Source: a virus
Length of the DNA stretch: 60,537 nt
Strand: one strand, 5' to 3'
Virus record (IMG/VR): IMGVR_UViG_3300022939_000021
Location: 1 to 60,537 of that record
Under the pieces are notes generated by a model. It worked only from the letters and a program-made list of their open reading frames with translations, had not been told where the DNA came from and did no database searches. Positions 7,261-16,002 of the stretch are shown here, one piece after another. How positions within the stretch are numbered: the first letter of the stretch is position 1; each line of letters begins with the position of its first letter. Both the position numbers and the translations under genes were made by a program.

Positions 7261-7967
7261 TACCCTTTCTCCTTCTGTAATCGTAGACGTTCTTTAAAGT
7301 TATTAATTCTCCATCCTTTGTAGTTGTCTAGGCGATGAAGTTCCTCTGTTGTAATTAAATGATGATTAATTTTAATAGGTCTATTGCTTAAAGGAATTAG
7401 TTGAGCAACAGGTTCTCCTGGTTTAATTGATAATCTACTTCCTTGCGGTAAAAAGAAATTAAACTCAGCAACGTGTGTATATTTAAAATCAATTGTTCCA
7501 GGACTTGACCAATGACTTAAAGGATTTGATTGATGCCATGTTGGTTGTGTCCACAGCCATTCAATACTCTCGCTTGTTTTAATTCTCCAAGGTAGCGGAA
7601 ACTTAATATGATGAAAACCTGGTTTGTGATCAGCATAGTCATCAGATGTATGACTGCTAGGTTGTTTGAATTTTTCAGGTAAGACATCAAAAGCAATTTT
7701 TCCGTCCATAAATCTTTGAACAACAAAACTTGCTGGACTAGGCATAATAATACCTTGTTTCATATAACCAATAATTGCTGGACAGGTTTTCATACCTGCA
7801 ACATCTAGGTCCTGTACATGAACGTGTGGGTGATTGTCTTCTCTACTAGTAGGAAGTTTTTTCCACCACTCAGGAATAAACTTTTTTGATAAGTCTGGTT
7901 TAAACAAATCAAAAGAATGTTGATCGTCAGTATAAAAATCTACTGTTATTGGTTTTTTAAAAAACAT
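7260..7967 (-). CDS. conserved phage protein of unknown function
   Basis: The 235-residue product is rich in aromatic residues, Pro and His (for instance FIPEWWKKLP near residue 30, KTCPAIIGYMKQG near 60, and several histidines in residues 45-135). The pattern, with a WW/KKLP start and a conserved CP motif, is one I associate with uncharacterised proteins of marine T4-like phages; no catalytic site is clear. It overlaps the cupin gene start by 1 base and follows the 167-residue gene with 1 base between. Confidence 0.6.
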   Translation of the reverse strand: MFFKKPITVDFYTDDQHSFDLFKPDLSKKFIPEWWKKLPTSREDNHPHVHVQDLDVAGMKTCPAIIGYMKQGIIMPSPASFVVQRFMDGKIAFDVLPEKFKQPSSHTSDDYADHKPGFHHIKFPLPWRIKTSESIEWLWTQPTWHQSNPLSHWSSPGTIDFKYTHVAEFNFFLPQGSRLSIKPGEPVAQLIPLSNRPIKINHHLITTEELHRLDNYKGWRINNFKERLRLQKEKG

Positions 7968-7968
7968 A

Positions 7969-8472
7969 TTAAAACAATAAACTGTAATCCAATGTTTCGC
8001 AAGACCTTGAAACTTCTTTTACAAAGAAAACACATTCAGGATTTTCTCCGTCATGTAAAGGCGTAGTTAGTAGTTGTCCTGCTTTAAGTTTAGGAAAATA
8101 CCATTTTACATCTTGATAAACATTAACAACGTCTACTGGTGTAAAGTCTGGTCTAAAGCCTGTTAACGGATTAAAAGTATATGCTTCAAACCCTCTATCA
8201 TTTAAACTTGTTAAAGGCAATACTTCTAAATCATTTCCTTCACTGCCACCAATTAGCATTGACCATTCTAACGGCATTTGTACTTGATGTTTACCTATTT
8301 GTAAAACAACTGCTGGCGATGAAAAACTTTCTAAATAGATCAACGGCATAAAGAAATAGTCTGGTTCTTTAGGATCACTGTTGTCTAAGACACTGTACCT
8401 AATATCTTCATTTATTTCTTTAGGAAGATTATTTAGATTAAACATTTTATTTTCTAGTGTTAGTATATTCAT
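7969..8472 (-). CDS. conserved phage protein of unknown function
   Basis: The 167-residue product has a beta-rich pattern (VVLQIGKHQVQMPLEWSML around residues 54-72) and no recognisable catalytic motif. The start is directly adjacent to the UvsW stop codon; an alternative Met is present at residue 9 and neither has a good ribosome-binding site. Linkage to UvsW suggests expression with recombination genes but does not reveal the function. Confidence 0.6.
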   Translation of the reverse strand: MNILTLENKMFNLNNLPKEINEDIRYSVLDNSDPKEPDYFFMPLIYLESFSSPAVVLQIGKHQVQMPLEWSMLIGGSEGNDLEVLPLTSLNDRGFEAYTFNPLTGFRPDFTPVDVVNVYQDVKWYFPKLKAGQLLTTPLHDGENPECVFFVKEVSRSCETLDYSLLF

Positions 8473-9927
8473 TTAATCAATTTCAATCCTTTCTATTGTA
8501 AAGGGGTAATTAGCCTCTTTATAAAACTTTTTACGTTGTGTAAGATGTCGTTTGGCATACTTACATCTGCTTGTAATGTCCCAAATTTGGACATGGTCTT
8601 TGTCCTCAGCCTTTCTAATTCCGCGGCCAATTGACTGAATAACACGTACAAAAGACTTACCAGGCTCAATAAGAATAAGGTTAAAAATGCGAGGAATATT
8701 AATGCCAACTGCGGCAACACCGTAAGTTGCAATAATAACTTTTTTATCAGCAGTTTTAACTTCATCATAATGTTCTTTCCTTGTGTCTGCTTTTGTTTCT
8801 CCACTAATGAAGACACTGTCATTAATATATGATTGTAGCATATTACCTGCAGAAAGTCTATCAACAAGTACCAAAGTATTGCCATTTTCGCTTATTTTGG
8901 CAATTAATTTTGAAACCCATTCCATTCTTTTTTCGTTTGTTGTTAAATATTTTAATTCTTCTTGGTATGATCTAAACTCTTGTACATCTTCAGTTTGAAT
9001 AATGTTTACATCACATTGTGCAAGTACACCCTTTGCTTGTAGATCACTTGCACTAATGTTATTAATAACATCACCTAAACTTGCTCTAATGCCTTGAAAC
9101 TCAAATTGCTCTTTAGGTATAGTACCTGTTAGTCCCCAGCGAATAGGAACGTGTGCAAAGTTTTGTGTAAGCAAGTTTTTAAGTACATCTGCTTTTGCTT
9201 GGTGTACTTCGTCAACAATAATACAACGAACATCTTCCATTGCTTCTTGGAAAGTCACTGCCGCTTCGTGATTCTTAGTTTTCTTGCTAAGAATGTTTAA
9301 ACTTTGCCAAGTACAAATTGTATGAGTGTGACCCAACTCTTTTCTATCACCAAAGTACACACCTACGTCTAGGCCGCAATTGACATAGTCTTCTTCTGTC
9401 TGCGTCACCAACGATTTGTTAGGAACAATAACTAGGCTACGCCCATATGGTTCACATAAACGCGAAAGTGTAGCAGTGATAATAGTTTTACCTGCACCAG
9501 TTGCAACTTCTTGTAGTGCTTGTGGATTAGATAAAAAGTTATTAATAACTTCAAGTTGGTAGTCACGTAAACGAATAGGTTGTCCTTCTGCAGGATGTCC
9601 TTTAGGCCAACAAGTGTCACCCCAAAACTCTTCATCAATTGTTGCAAAGTTAAGTTGTGTTGGTTCACGCAAATCTTCTACTTCTACATATACTCCTTTG
9701 CTATCTAGTTCAACAAGAACTTCTTCAAGCATACTAATATATGTTGTACCACCTAGTCCAAAGAAACTTACAGTACCGTCCCATCGTCCTAGTTTATATG
9801 CAGGCAAATATCTTGCATACGGAATCTCATATTTAAATTTGTTTACAAGATGTTTACGCATTTGAAGATCAAGACCTTCAAACTTTACGTTTACTTCATC
9901 TTTAATAATAAGTTTACAAGATGCCAC
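8473..9927 (-). CDS. uvsW: UvsW DNA/RNA-DNA helicase
   Basis: The 484-residue superfamily 2 helicase has an N-terminal DNA-binding domain, motif I ATGAGKT (residues about 142-148), motif II VDEVH (about 239-243), motif III GLTGT, and C-terminal motifs with SIGRGIRKAED (motif VI). T4 UvsW unwinds branched DNA and R-loops, ends origin-dependent replication and rescues stalled forks. Length is close to T4 UvsW (503). The start overlaps the preceding 401-residue gene by 14 bases, and both probably use the promoter at 11157-11184. Confidence 0.92.
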   Translation of the reverse strand: MASCKLIIKDEVNVKFEGLDLQMRKHLVNKFKYEIPYARYLPAYKLGRWDGTVSFFGLGGTTYISMLEEVLVELDSKGVYVEVEDLREPTQLNFATIDEEFWGDTCWPKGHPAEGQPIRLRDYQLEVINNFLSNPQALQEVATGAGKTIITATLSRLCEPYGRSLVIVPNKSLVTQTEEDYVNCGLDVGVYFGDRKELGHTHTICTWQSLNILSKKTKNHEAAVTFQEAMEDVRCIIVDEVHQAKADVLKNLLTQNFAHVPIRWGLTGTIPKEQFEFQGIRASLGDVINNISASDLQAKGVLAQCDVNIIQTEDVQEFRSYQEELKYLTTNEKRMEWVSKLIAKISENGNTLVLVDRLSAGNMLQSYINDSVFISGETKADTRKEHYDEVKTADKKVIIATYGVAAVGINIPRIFNLILIEPGKSFVRVIQSIGRGIRKAEDKDHVQIWDITSRCKYAKRHLTQRKKFYKEANYPFTIERIEID

Positions 9928-11119
9928 TATTGGTATCCCCTTTGTGTGTAAAATTTACAACTAACGGCTTGTTAGCAATATACGATTGTGTTTTATAATG
10001 ACTTGGTTCCACAGGCAAATCAACTAAAACTAAATTTGGTTTTATATCATTTTTAACAAATGTTTTAGGAATCTTTTCATTTGTAATTAGTATTTTATTT
10101 GTAGGATCAAACAAATTAACACCCTTTTCTTTTATAAACGTGTTTGCTTCGTTGTCTTTTTTGTATCTAAAACACACAGATGTTTTGTTAGTTAAATTAT
10201 GTAGTTCAAACATATTGATCCACTCATACAAACTATCAACATCAGTTGAACTAACAAGAATAACAGTTTGCTTACTTGCTTTGATAATGTTCATCAAGTC
10301 TGAACGTTTATGAACTTTTTTGTTAACAATATATTTGTTTTTATGATCTAACAATATTTTGTTAAGTGGATGGTTTTTTAATTGTACTGCAACGGCATCA
10401 TCATAAACATAACAACCTAGCATTTTACTAAACATAATTGCTTGAGCAGGATCTGTAATACTTGCTAGTTCTGAAGCATACGGTTCAGGTATATTAACAT
10501 TTTTAACAATAAATTTATTATCATGCGTAAGAACAGGATAATAGTCTAATCCGTCGTGCTTAATTTGTTTTGTTTTATCTTCAATTTTTTTAAGTTGAGG
10601 ATCAATGTCAAACCCCTTACCTTTTGTAGCATTTAATAAAAACTGCACGTTTGTTTCATTAAGTTGAAACGACCACGATTTGTTTTCACCGTCATATACT
10701 CCTGCGGTATAACTAGGCTTCTTTCTTTTCTTAAATTTGTTAACTAGGTCAGCAATGAATGGACTTTTACAAACAATATACTCTCCATCAATGTGTAGTG
10801 TTTTTGTTTTATCAATAACTCTAAATGGTTTTGAAAAAGGTTTCTTTGTAAGTAATTCGTCTGTATCAAACCCATATTTTTTAAGAATTGGTTGATAATT
10901 TTTTACAAGTCTAACACCAATAGTTCCTTGTTTCTCAGTCAACGCAAGACCTCTTTCAAGTTGTTCAGAAAGACTTTTTACAATAGGCAAGTCGTATTGA
11001 TTAATTGCTATTGTTGTTATTTCCCAAGAGTTAGTGTATCCAATACCACGTCCTCCAAGAAACATGATTGCGTCGTCGATTGTGTTAGTTGCCCCTTCGG
11101 GTAATGTGGAATTCACCAT
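9914..11119 (-). CDS. unidentified protein coupled to UvsW, possible inactive helicase relative
   Basis: The 401-residue product has no Walker A or DEAD-type box. Residues about 105-160 (with KSPFIADLVNKFKKR and ENKSWSFQLNETN) look like the HARP/annealing-helicase accessory pattern found before SNF2 motors. The last 130 residues have alternating strand/helix segments (TVILVSSTDVDSLYEWINMF, NKILITNEKIPKTF, PNLVLVDLPVEPSHY) reminiscent of a RecA-like helicase C-lobe without its catalytic arginines. This assignment is by pattern only. It lies upstream of UvsW with a 14-base overlap, suggesting they act together. Confidence 0.5.
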   Translation of the reverse strand: MVNSTLPEGATNTIDDAIMFLGGRGIGYTNSWEITTIAINQYDLPIVKSLSEQLERGLALTEKQGTIGVRLVKNYQPILKKYGFDTDELLTKKPFSKPFRVIDKTKTLHIDGEYIVCKSPFIADLVNKFKKRKKPSYTAGVYDGENKSWSFQLNETNVQFLLNATKGKGFDIDPQLKKIEDKTKQIKHDGLDYYPVLTHDNKFIVKNVNIPEPYASELASITDPAQAIMFSKMLGCYVYDDAVAVQLKNHPLNKILLDHKNKYIVNKKVHKRSDLMNIIKASKQTVILVSSTDVDSLYEWINMFELHNLTNKTSVCFRYKKDNEANTFIKEKGVNLFDPTNKILITNEKIPKTFVKNDIKPNLVLVDLPVEPSHYKTQSYIANKPLVVNFTHKGDTNSGIL

Positions 11120-11156
11120 GACTATGTCACCAATGTTTATTAATTATATATCTTAT

Positions 11157-11184
11157 ATTATAACAGATTCCTATGAAAAGTCAA
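11157..11184 (-). promoter_or_regulatory. sigma70-type promoter for the UvsW gene pair
   Basis: On the minus strand TTGACT (11184-11179), a 16-bp spacer and TATAAT (11162-11157) form a near-consensus promoter about 40 bases before the ATG at 11119. Its -35 box overlaps the 3' end of the glycosyltransferase gene. Confidence 0.75.
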
Positions 11185-12016
11185 CCAATTTTGGCATTAA
11201 TCTTTCCAAAGGTTTTCCAGTTGCTATTTCTTCAACTGTCCATTCTGTATGTGCGTAATCGTTGAGCCATTGCTCTCTGTCGGGTTTGATTGGATTTACA
11301 ATAGTATCAAATGTTTGATTAGCAACTGGCCATGCTAAACTACTAGGGCCAACAAAAGCAGGAACTCCACCTATAATACTTTGTATTCCTGGATTACTAG
11401 TCCAACTTACAACTGCGTGAGCATCTTTAAATGAAAAATCAAAATCATCATATGTGCCTGTAATGTGTATTGGTATTTGCCTGTATACATTTTTAAACTC
11501 GTGTTCAATGCCAGGCAATGTACAACGTGGATGTGGTCTAAAGTAAACAGTCATGTCTGTGTGTTTTCTAATTTCGTCAATAACGTTAGAAACCCACGCA
11601 CTCATAGGAGGCATATCTCTCCATTGATGACTCTTATCATGTTGACCACATACAACAATATGTTTTCCAGTTGTCCAGGGTTTTAGTTCTAATCCGAGTC
11701 GTTGAGCCCGACTGCTATCATTACCGCTATTGCCAAAAAAAGCATCTCTATTGATTCCATTTATACCTACCTTCCATGTTGTGCCTCTTTTAATTCCGCC
11801 AACTTCTAAAACAATTACAGGTTTATTATTTTGCTGACAATAATCCCAAATTGGTTTATTCTTTGACATACGACCGTTCCACAGAACACTCCAAATAACA
11901 GCCACATCAAAATCTTCGTGTTCTGTATGGCCTAATTGTGTTAATCCTGTGCTAAATGCATCAAACACAGGTTGACTGTTTAATGCACCATTCTCTCTGA
12001 ATAATTTGAACTTCAT
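11171..12016 (-). CDS. GT-B-type glycosyltransferase (capsule-synthesis-like)
   Basis: The 281-residue protein has two Rossmann-like halves. The C-terminal half holds YFRPHPRC (about 156-163) and a sugar-nucleotide segment AVVSWTSNPGIQSIIGGVPAFV (about 198-219), the pattern of KpsC/KpsS and CDP-glycerol-type transferases that build surface polysaccharides. It shares the layout RPHP, then S/TxNP or equivalent, then GVPAFV and a terminal PDREQW segment with the products of 15076-16002 and 17695-18477, so these appear to be paralogues. The donor and acceptor are unknown. Its promoter overlaps the start of the divergent gene at 12063. Confidence 0.7.
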   Translation of the reverse strand: MKFKLFRENGALNSQPVFDAFSTGLTQLGHTEHEDFDVAVIWSVLWNGRMSKNKPIWDYCQQNNKPVIVLEVGGIKRGTTWKVGINGINRDAFFGNSGNDSSRAQRLGLELKPWTTGKHIVVCGQHDKSHQWRDMPPMSAWVSNVIDEIRKHTDMTVYFRPHPRCTLPGIEHEFKNVYRQIPIHITGTYDDFDFSFKDAHAVVSWTSNPGIQSIIGGVPAFVGPSSLAWPVANQTFDTIVNPIKPDREQWLNDYAHTEWTVEEIATGKPLERLMPKLVDFS

Positions 12017-12040
12017 CTAATACCTACTAAATATACGTAT

Positions 12041-12069
12041 ATTATATTTATTAGAGGATAAAATGTCAA
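12041..12069 (-). promoter_or_regulatory. sigma70-type promoter overlapping a divergent start codon
   Basis: On the minus strand TTGACA (12069-12064), a 17-bp spacer and TATAAT (12046-12041) drive the gene starting at 12016. The -35 hexamer lies in codons 1-3 of the plus-strand gene that begins at 12063. Confidence 0.72.
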
Positions 12070-12878
12070 GAAAATTTGCGGTAGTCACAACGTTCAATGA
12101 AGATGGTATGAACTTGTACGGGCAGAATATGATCGACAGTTTTGAAAAAAATTGGCCCGAAGAAATCGATTTATATGTGTACGCAGAAAACTGTGCACCA
12201 CTACACACTAAAACTAATATTCATATTAGAAACTTGATGGAGAATCCGGGTATTGTAAAGTTTAAAGCAAAATGGAAAGATGTACCTAAAGCAAATGGTA
12301 AAGAAAATCCAAAAGGTAGAGTAGATTCACACAAAGGATTTAAATGGGACGCTATTCGTTTTTGTCATAAAGTTTTTGCAATATTTGATTGTGCAAAAAG
12401 TTTAGAAGGATCAGATGTGGATACATTAATTTGGATGGACGCTGATACACTGTGTCATAGTGCAATGCCAATTAATTTTTTAGAAAACTTTGTTCCAGCA
12501 AACAAACATATTTGTTATTTTAGTAGAGAACCAAAATGGCCAGAATGCGGGTTTTATTCTATGGCAATTAAAGAAGAAGTTGTTAAACGTTTCTTAAGTA
12601 GATTCCAATGGGTTTGGGATCATGCAGAGGAAGGAATTTTTACAATGAAAGAATGGCACGACAGTTTTGTGTTTTATGAAATTGTAAAAGAGTTTAGAAA
12701 TGTAGAAGGCTTTATGGAACATAGTTTAAGTAATGTTTCAATCCAAGGAGAAGGACACCCTATTATCAACAGTAGTATTGGTGCATACATTGACCATATG
12801 AAAGGTAATAGAAAAGTAGATGGAAAATCCTATAATAAAGATCTTAAAGTAGAACGCACTGAGAGTTATTGGAAATGA
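12063..12878 (+). CDS. GT-A-type glycosyltransferase (GT8-like)
   Basis: The 271-residue protein opens with a strand and a TTFNEDG loop and carries a metal-binding DxD in LIWMDADTL near residue 125, as in GT-A retaining transferases. The first 60 residues align in pattern with the gene at 16964-17698 (SFEKNWPEEIDLYVYAEN against SFVKYWPKDVTLHVFAED), so the two are paralogues. A ribosome-binding site AGAGGA sits 5 bases before the ATG, and a late-like ACTAAATA is at 12026-12033. It starts a four-gene plus-strand block and overlaps the next gene by ATGA. Confidence 0.75.
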   Translation: MSRKFAVVTTFNEDGMNLYGQNMIDSFEKNWPEEIDLYVYAENCAPLHTKTNIHIRNLMENPGIVKFKAKWKDVPKANGKENPKGRVDSHKGFKWDAIRFCHKVFAIFDCAKSLEGSDVDTLIWMDADTLCHSAMPINFLENFVPANKHICYFSREPKWPECGFYSMAIKEEVVKRFLSRFQWVWDHAEEGIFTMKEWHDSFVFYEIVKEFRNVEGFMEHSLSNVSIQGEGHPIINSSIGAYIDHMKGNRKVDGKSYNKDLKVERTESYWK

Positions 12879-13507
12879 AAAAACATCTGTTTGTGCCGTG
12901 GATGCAATTACTAGACAAGGTGTTTAGTGACAGCGAAGAACTAACAATTTGTGAAATAGGAACACATAGAGGTAAGACAGCAGAACAATTATGTAAGTAT
13001 GTACTTGATAATCATTCTAGCAAATTACACTATGTTGGCTATGATGCATTTGAACTTGCAGATCAAGATACAGATTTAAAAGAGATTAACGGTAAAGGTC
13101 CGGGCGACTATACTTACGCAAACCATTTATTAAAAAGAATATCTAATAAAAGATTTACATACGAACTTGTTAAAGGATGGACACAAGATACCCTAAAAGA
13201 AAGCAAGTATGATTTAGTTTACATTGATGGCGGACACAGTTATGAATCTGTAAAACACGATCACGAAAAACTTGAGATGAGTAAAGTTGTTGTGTTTGAT
13301 GACTATCAAATTCCTGATGTAAAAAGATATGTAGACGAATATATTCATAAACATAAACTTCCACAAGTTGCTTGGGACTTAAATGCAATTAAAGAATTAA
13401 AAGACGACACAGTGTACACTTTTATGCCACACAAACAAAAAATGAAAAAAGAATTTAAGTTAGGTCAAAAAGTAGATCACATTCAACCAATTATTTTTAG
13501 GACATAA
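12875..13507 (+). CDS. class I SAM-dependent methyltransferase
   Basis: The product has a SAM-binding motif I in CEIGTHRGKT (residues about 26-35) and an acidic motif VYIDGGHSYESVKHD (about 115-129), which fits the Methyltransf_24 group. The ATG at 12875 overlaps the stop codon of the previous gene as ATGA; a TTG start two codons upstream is less likely. The protein is 210 residues with a basic C-terminal segment. In this island it most likely methylates a sugar or a glycan intermediate, which is inference. Confidence 0.78.
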   Translation: MKKHLFVPWMQLLDKVFSDSEELTICEIGTHRGKTAEQLCKYVLDNHSSKLHYVGYDAFELADQDTDLKEINGKGPGDYTYANHLLKRISNKRFTYELVKGWTQDTLKESKYDLVYIDGGHSYESVKHDHEKLEMSKVVVFDDYQIPDVKRYVDEYIHKHKLPQVAWDLNAIKELKDDTVYTFMPHKQKMKKEFKLGQKVDHIQPIIFRT

Positions 13508-13508
13508 T

Positions 13509-14378
13509 ATGATCATTGATGCTTTTCCTTACTTTAACGAAAAAGAGTTGTGTACTATTAGACTTAATTACCTAAGTGATGTAGTAGATAAGTTTATTAT
13601 TGTAGAAAGTAATCAAACATGGAGATGTCGTCCAAACAAACAAAAGTTTTTAGAAGTTTTAGAATCATTACCGCAAACAATTAAAGATAAAATTATATAT
13701 AAATGGGTTGAACATCCTGATGAATATTTAGATAGTGAAGAACACACAAATCTTAAAACAATACAAAATATTACACGTGATCATTTAGTATATGAAGCAC
13801 GTAAAATAACTGATAAAGCAATTTTCTTTTACAGTGACCTAGATGAAATTTGGGATAAAAGAGGATTGGCAGAAATTAAACGTTTGTTAAAAGCAGGCGA
13901 AAAACAAATTGTTTGTGATCAAGATTTAAGAGTTGTATATCTTGATTGGTATGCACGTATGCGTAATTGGCCAGGTACACGAATTACTAATTTAGAAAAC
14001 CTACCAGAAGAAAAGCCATTAAGCACAGGTGCGTTCAAGTACACAAAAGCAGGTGCTTTTAAAAGACACACTGTAATTAAAAACGGTTGGCATTTTAGTT
14101 ATTTTGGAAATGATACACAACGTACAGAAAAAATTGCAAACATTAAAAATGCAATGGACTGGGAACGCAAAGCAGGAATGAGTTATGCACAAATCGCCAC
14201 TAAGGTGCAAACAATACAAGACTGGAATAGAGTGGTTAGAAAAAAGAAAATTCAAGGACGTCAACTGGAAACAGATTTACAAGTAGATTCTTTATTATTA
14301 AAAGAATTTTTAAAATATAACTTGTTTAGTCCTTGGTATAAAGATAGATACGGAAAGCACTTACGAGGAGACAAATAA
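13509..14378 (+). CDS. glycosyltransferase family 17-like
   Basis: The 289-residue protein fits the GT17 (beta-1,4-N-acetylglucosaminyltransferase) pattern: MIIDAFPYFNEKELCTIRL at the N-terminus, IIVESNQTWR near residue 38, the metal-binding SDLDEIW near residue 109, and a GWHFSYFG motif near residue 194. It ends ATAATG-coupled to the next gene (1-base overlap). GT17 members add GlcNAc to glycans in eukaryotes; in bacteria and phages they are found in lipopolysaccharide or glycan clusters, and the acceptor here is unknown. Confidence 0.8.
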   Translation: MIIDAFPYFNEKELCTIRLNYLSDVVDKFIIVESNQTWRCRPNKQKFLEVLESLPQTIKDKIIYKWVEHPDEYLDSEEHTNLKTIQNITRDHLVYEARKITDKAIFFYSDLDEIWDKRGLAEIKRLLKAGEKQIVCDQDLRVVYLDWYARMRNWPGTRITNLENLPEEKPLSTGAFKYTKAGAFKRHTVIKNGWHFSYFGNDTQRTEKIANIKNAMDWERKAGMSYAQIATKVQTIQDWNRVVRKKKIQGRQLETDLQVDSLLLKEFLKYNLFSPWYKDRYGKHLRGDK

Positions 14379-15079
14379 TGAAAAAATCAGGCGATTGGTG
14401 GATATGTGACGAAGAACAAAATATGATGAAGTATACAGAGGTAGCCATGCGTGGTGATCCTAGTTGGCAAGGAAACTTTCCTTTATACTTAAACAAGTTT
14501 GTACCTGAAGATAAACGAGGAGTATTTGTTGACATTGGTGCTAATTATGGATTTATGGCAACTGCTATGTCAAAGTTTTATGACACAGTAGAAGCATTTG
14601 AAGTTATTCCTAAAACATTTGATTGTTTAAAATTAAACTGTGAAGGCTATGATAATATTGTATTACATGACTGTGGCTTAGGTGAAACAAATGATAAGAT
14701 GTATGCTAAACGTAGAAAAAAGACAGCAGGACACAGTCAAATTATTAATGATCCTGAGCAGTTAGAGTTGTATCTAGCAGGTAAACATCCTAAACAACAT
14801 ATGGTAGAAATTGTTGAAATTCCTATTAGAACCCTTGACAGTTTTAATTATGATAGAATTGATTTAATAAAAATTGATGTAGAAGGTTTTGAAGAATTTG
14901 TACTTGCTGGTGCAGAAGAAACTATTAAAAGATGTAAACCTGTAGTTGCACTAGAAGTCACACGAAGCAAGAAAACAACTGTACGACGTAGCAGTATTGA
15001 TACTGTAAAATTAGTTGAAAGTTGGGGGTATAAGTTTGCAGAACAACGTAAAGATGACTTTATGTTGATCCCTAATTAG
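14378..15079 (+). CDS. FkbM-family methyltransferase
   Basis: The 233-residue protein has SAM motif I VFVDIGANYGFMA (residues about 49-61), the acidic residue following VEAFEVIP, and the family hallmark IDLIKIDVEGFEEFVLAGAE near residue 163. FkbM-type enzymes O-methylate sugars or natural products. It is the last gene of the plus-strand block; its stop codon shares four bases (TTAG) with the stop of the convergent gene at 15076. Confidence 0.88.
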   Translation: MKKSGDWWICDEEQNMMKYTEVAMRGDPSWQGNFPLYLNKFVPEDKRGVFVDIGANYGFMATAMSKFYDTVEAFEVIPKTFDCLKLNCEGYDNIVLHDCGLGETNDKMYAKRRKKTAGHSQIINDPEQLELYLAGKHPKQHMVEIVEIPIRTLDSFNYDRIDLIKIDVEGFEEFVLAGAEETIKRCKPVVALEVTRSKKTTVRRSSIDTVKLVESWGYKFAEQRKDDFMLIPN

Positions 15080-16002
15080 ACGTATTTTTTCATATGGCGC
15101 CAACAGTTGCCATTTTTTAGATCGTCTAAGTTCCAATGACTAGCACAAAGTTTCCATAACCACTTTTCTCTATCAGGACGTGTTGGATTTTCAATTTGAG
15201 TAAGGTCTGTATTTGCTAACGGTCCTGCTTGACAATAGTTGCGATCAGTCACAAAGATTGGAACACCGTTCATTAGTGACGCAACTGTTGGACTACTATT
15301 CTTAACAACCATTGCCCAACACTTATCTAAATCATCTAATAAAGAAACTTTTGTGGTATCGCTTACACGAACACCAAATTCTTTTTCAATTTGTTTTCCG
15401 TAATGTAATGCAGTTTTATCTCCCGGATGACAACGAATTTTTATTGGCCTATCAGTATGCTTTCTTAATGTAGATAATGTTTCTCTAAGCCAATCAATTA
15501 CGTGTTCGCCACGCATACTCCAACCACCATTTCTTTGCAAACAAATTAAAACGTGTTTTCCTTTATTAGTATATGGAAGTAATTCTAAACCGTATCTATT
15601 TCTTAATCTATCCCAATGTTCTGGTGTTTCAACATCGTAATTACAGTAGTCACCGGTTGCTGGAAATACACCGTCATAACTAAAACGTATTAGTTCACTA
15701 TCGTTAAACTTTCCAGTAGCATAACTGAACATATTACTATCAATAATAACACAACGTTTAGGTTTTACAGTATTGCGTGTATGTACTAGTTGTCTAAAAG
15801 CCAAATGCGGTGCATTTTTTCCGTGCTCGTGTACAAATCCTTGAAGTACTGCAACATCACACTCTTCGTATGTTGTTCCTTCGTGTGCAATGCCCACGTC
15901 ACCTGCGGCATTTACACCCTGGACATATGCATGAAGCATTGCTGGTTTTGCTGGATTGTTATTTCGAGGCGGAATACCTCCTAAAAAACTTACTACTTTC
16001 AT
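15076..16002 (-). CDS. GT-B-type glycosyltransferase (capsule-synthesis-like)
   Basis: The 308-residue protein resembles the product of 11171-12016: a nucleoside-sugar-binding C-terminal half with IKIRCHPGDK (about 190-200), WAMVVKNSSPTVASLMNGVPIFV (about 228-250) and a terminal TRPDREKWLWKLC segment. These are traits of KpsC-like or CDP-glycerol-type transferases. The N-terminal half is different, which fits a changed acceptor. It overlaps the upstream pyruvyltransferase-like gene by 1 base. Confidence 0.7.
   Translation of the reverse strand: MKVVSFLGGIPPRNNNPAKPAMLHAYVQGVNAAGDVGIAHEGTTYEECDVAVLQGFVHEHGKNAPHLAFRQLVHTRNTVKPKRCVIIDSNMFSYATGKFNDSELIRFSYDGVFPATGDYCNYDVETPEHWDRLRNRYGLELLPYTNKGKHVLICLQRNGGWSMRGEHVIDWLRETLSTLRKHTDRPIKIRCHPGDKTALHYGKQIEKEFGVRVSDTTKVSLLDDLDKCWAMVVKNSSPTVASLMNGVPIFVTDRNYCQAGPLANTDLTQIENPTRPDREKWLWKLCASHWNLDDLKNGNCWRHMKKYV

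Noticed and set aside
12869-12874. TTG start of the SAM methyltransferase
   Set aside because: An ATG two codons later overlaps the upstream stop as ATGA, the pattern at many junctions here.
14834-14860. TTGACA-like box in the FkbM methyltransferase gene as promoter
   Set aside because: It is inside a conserved coding motif and has no good -10 box at normal spacing.
15070-15110. Intrinsic terminator at the TTAG convergent stops
   Set aside because: A T-run and a GGCGCC palindrome are present but do not form an adjacent stem and tract on either strand.
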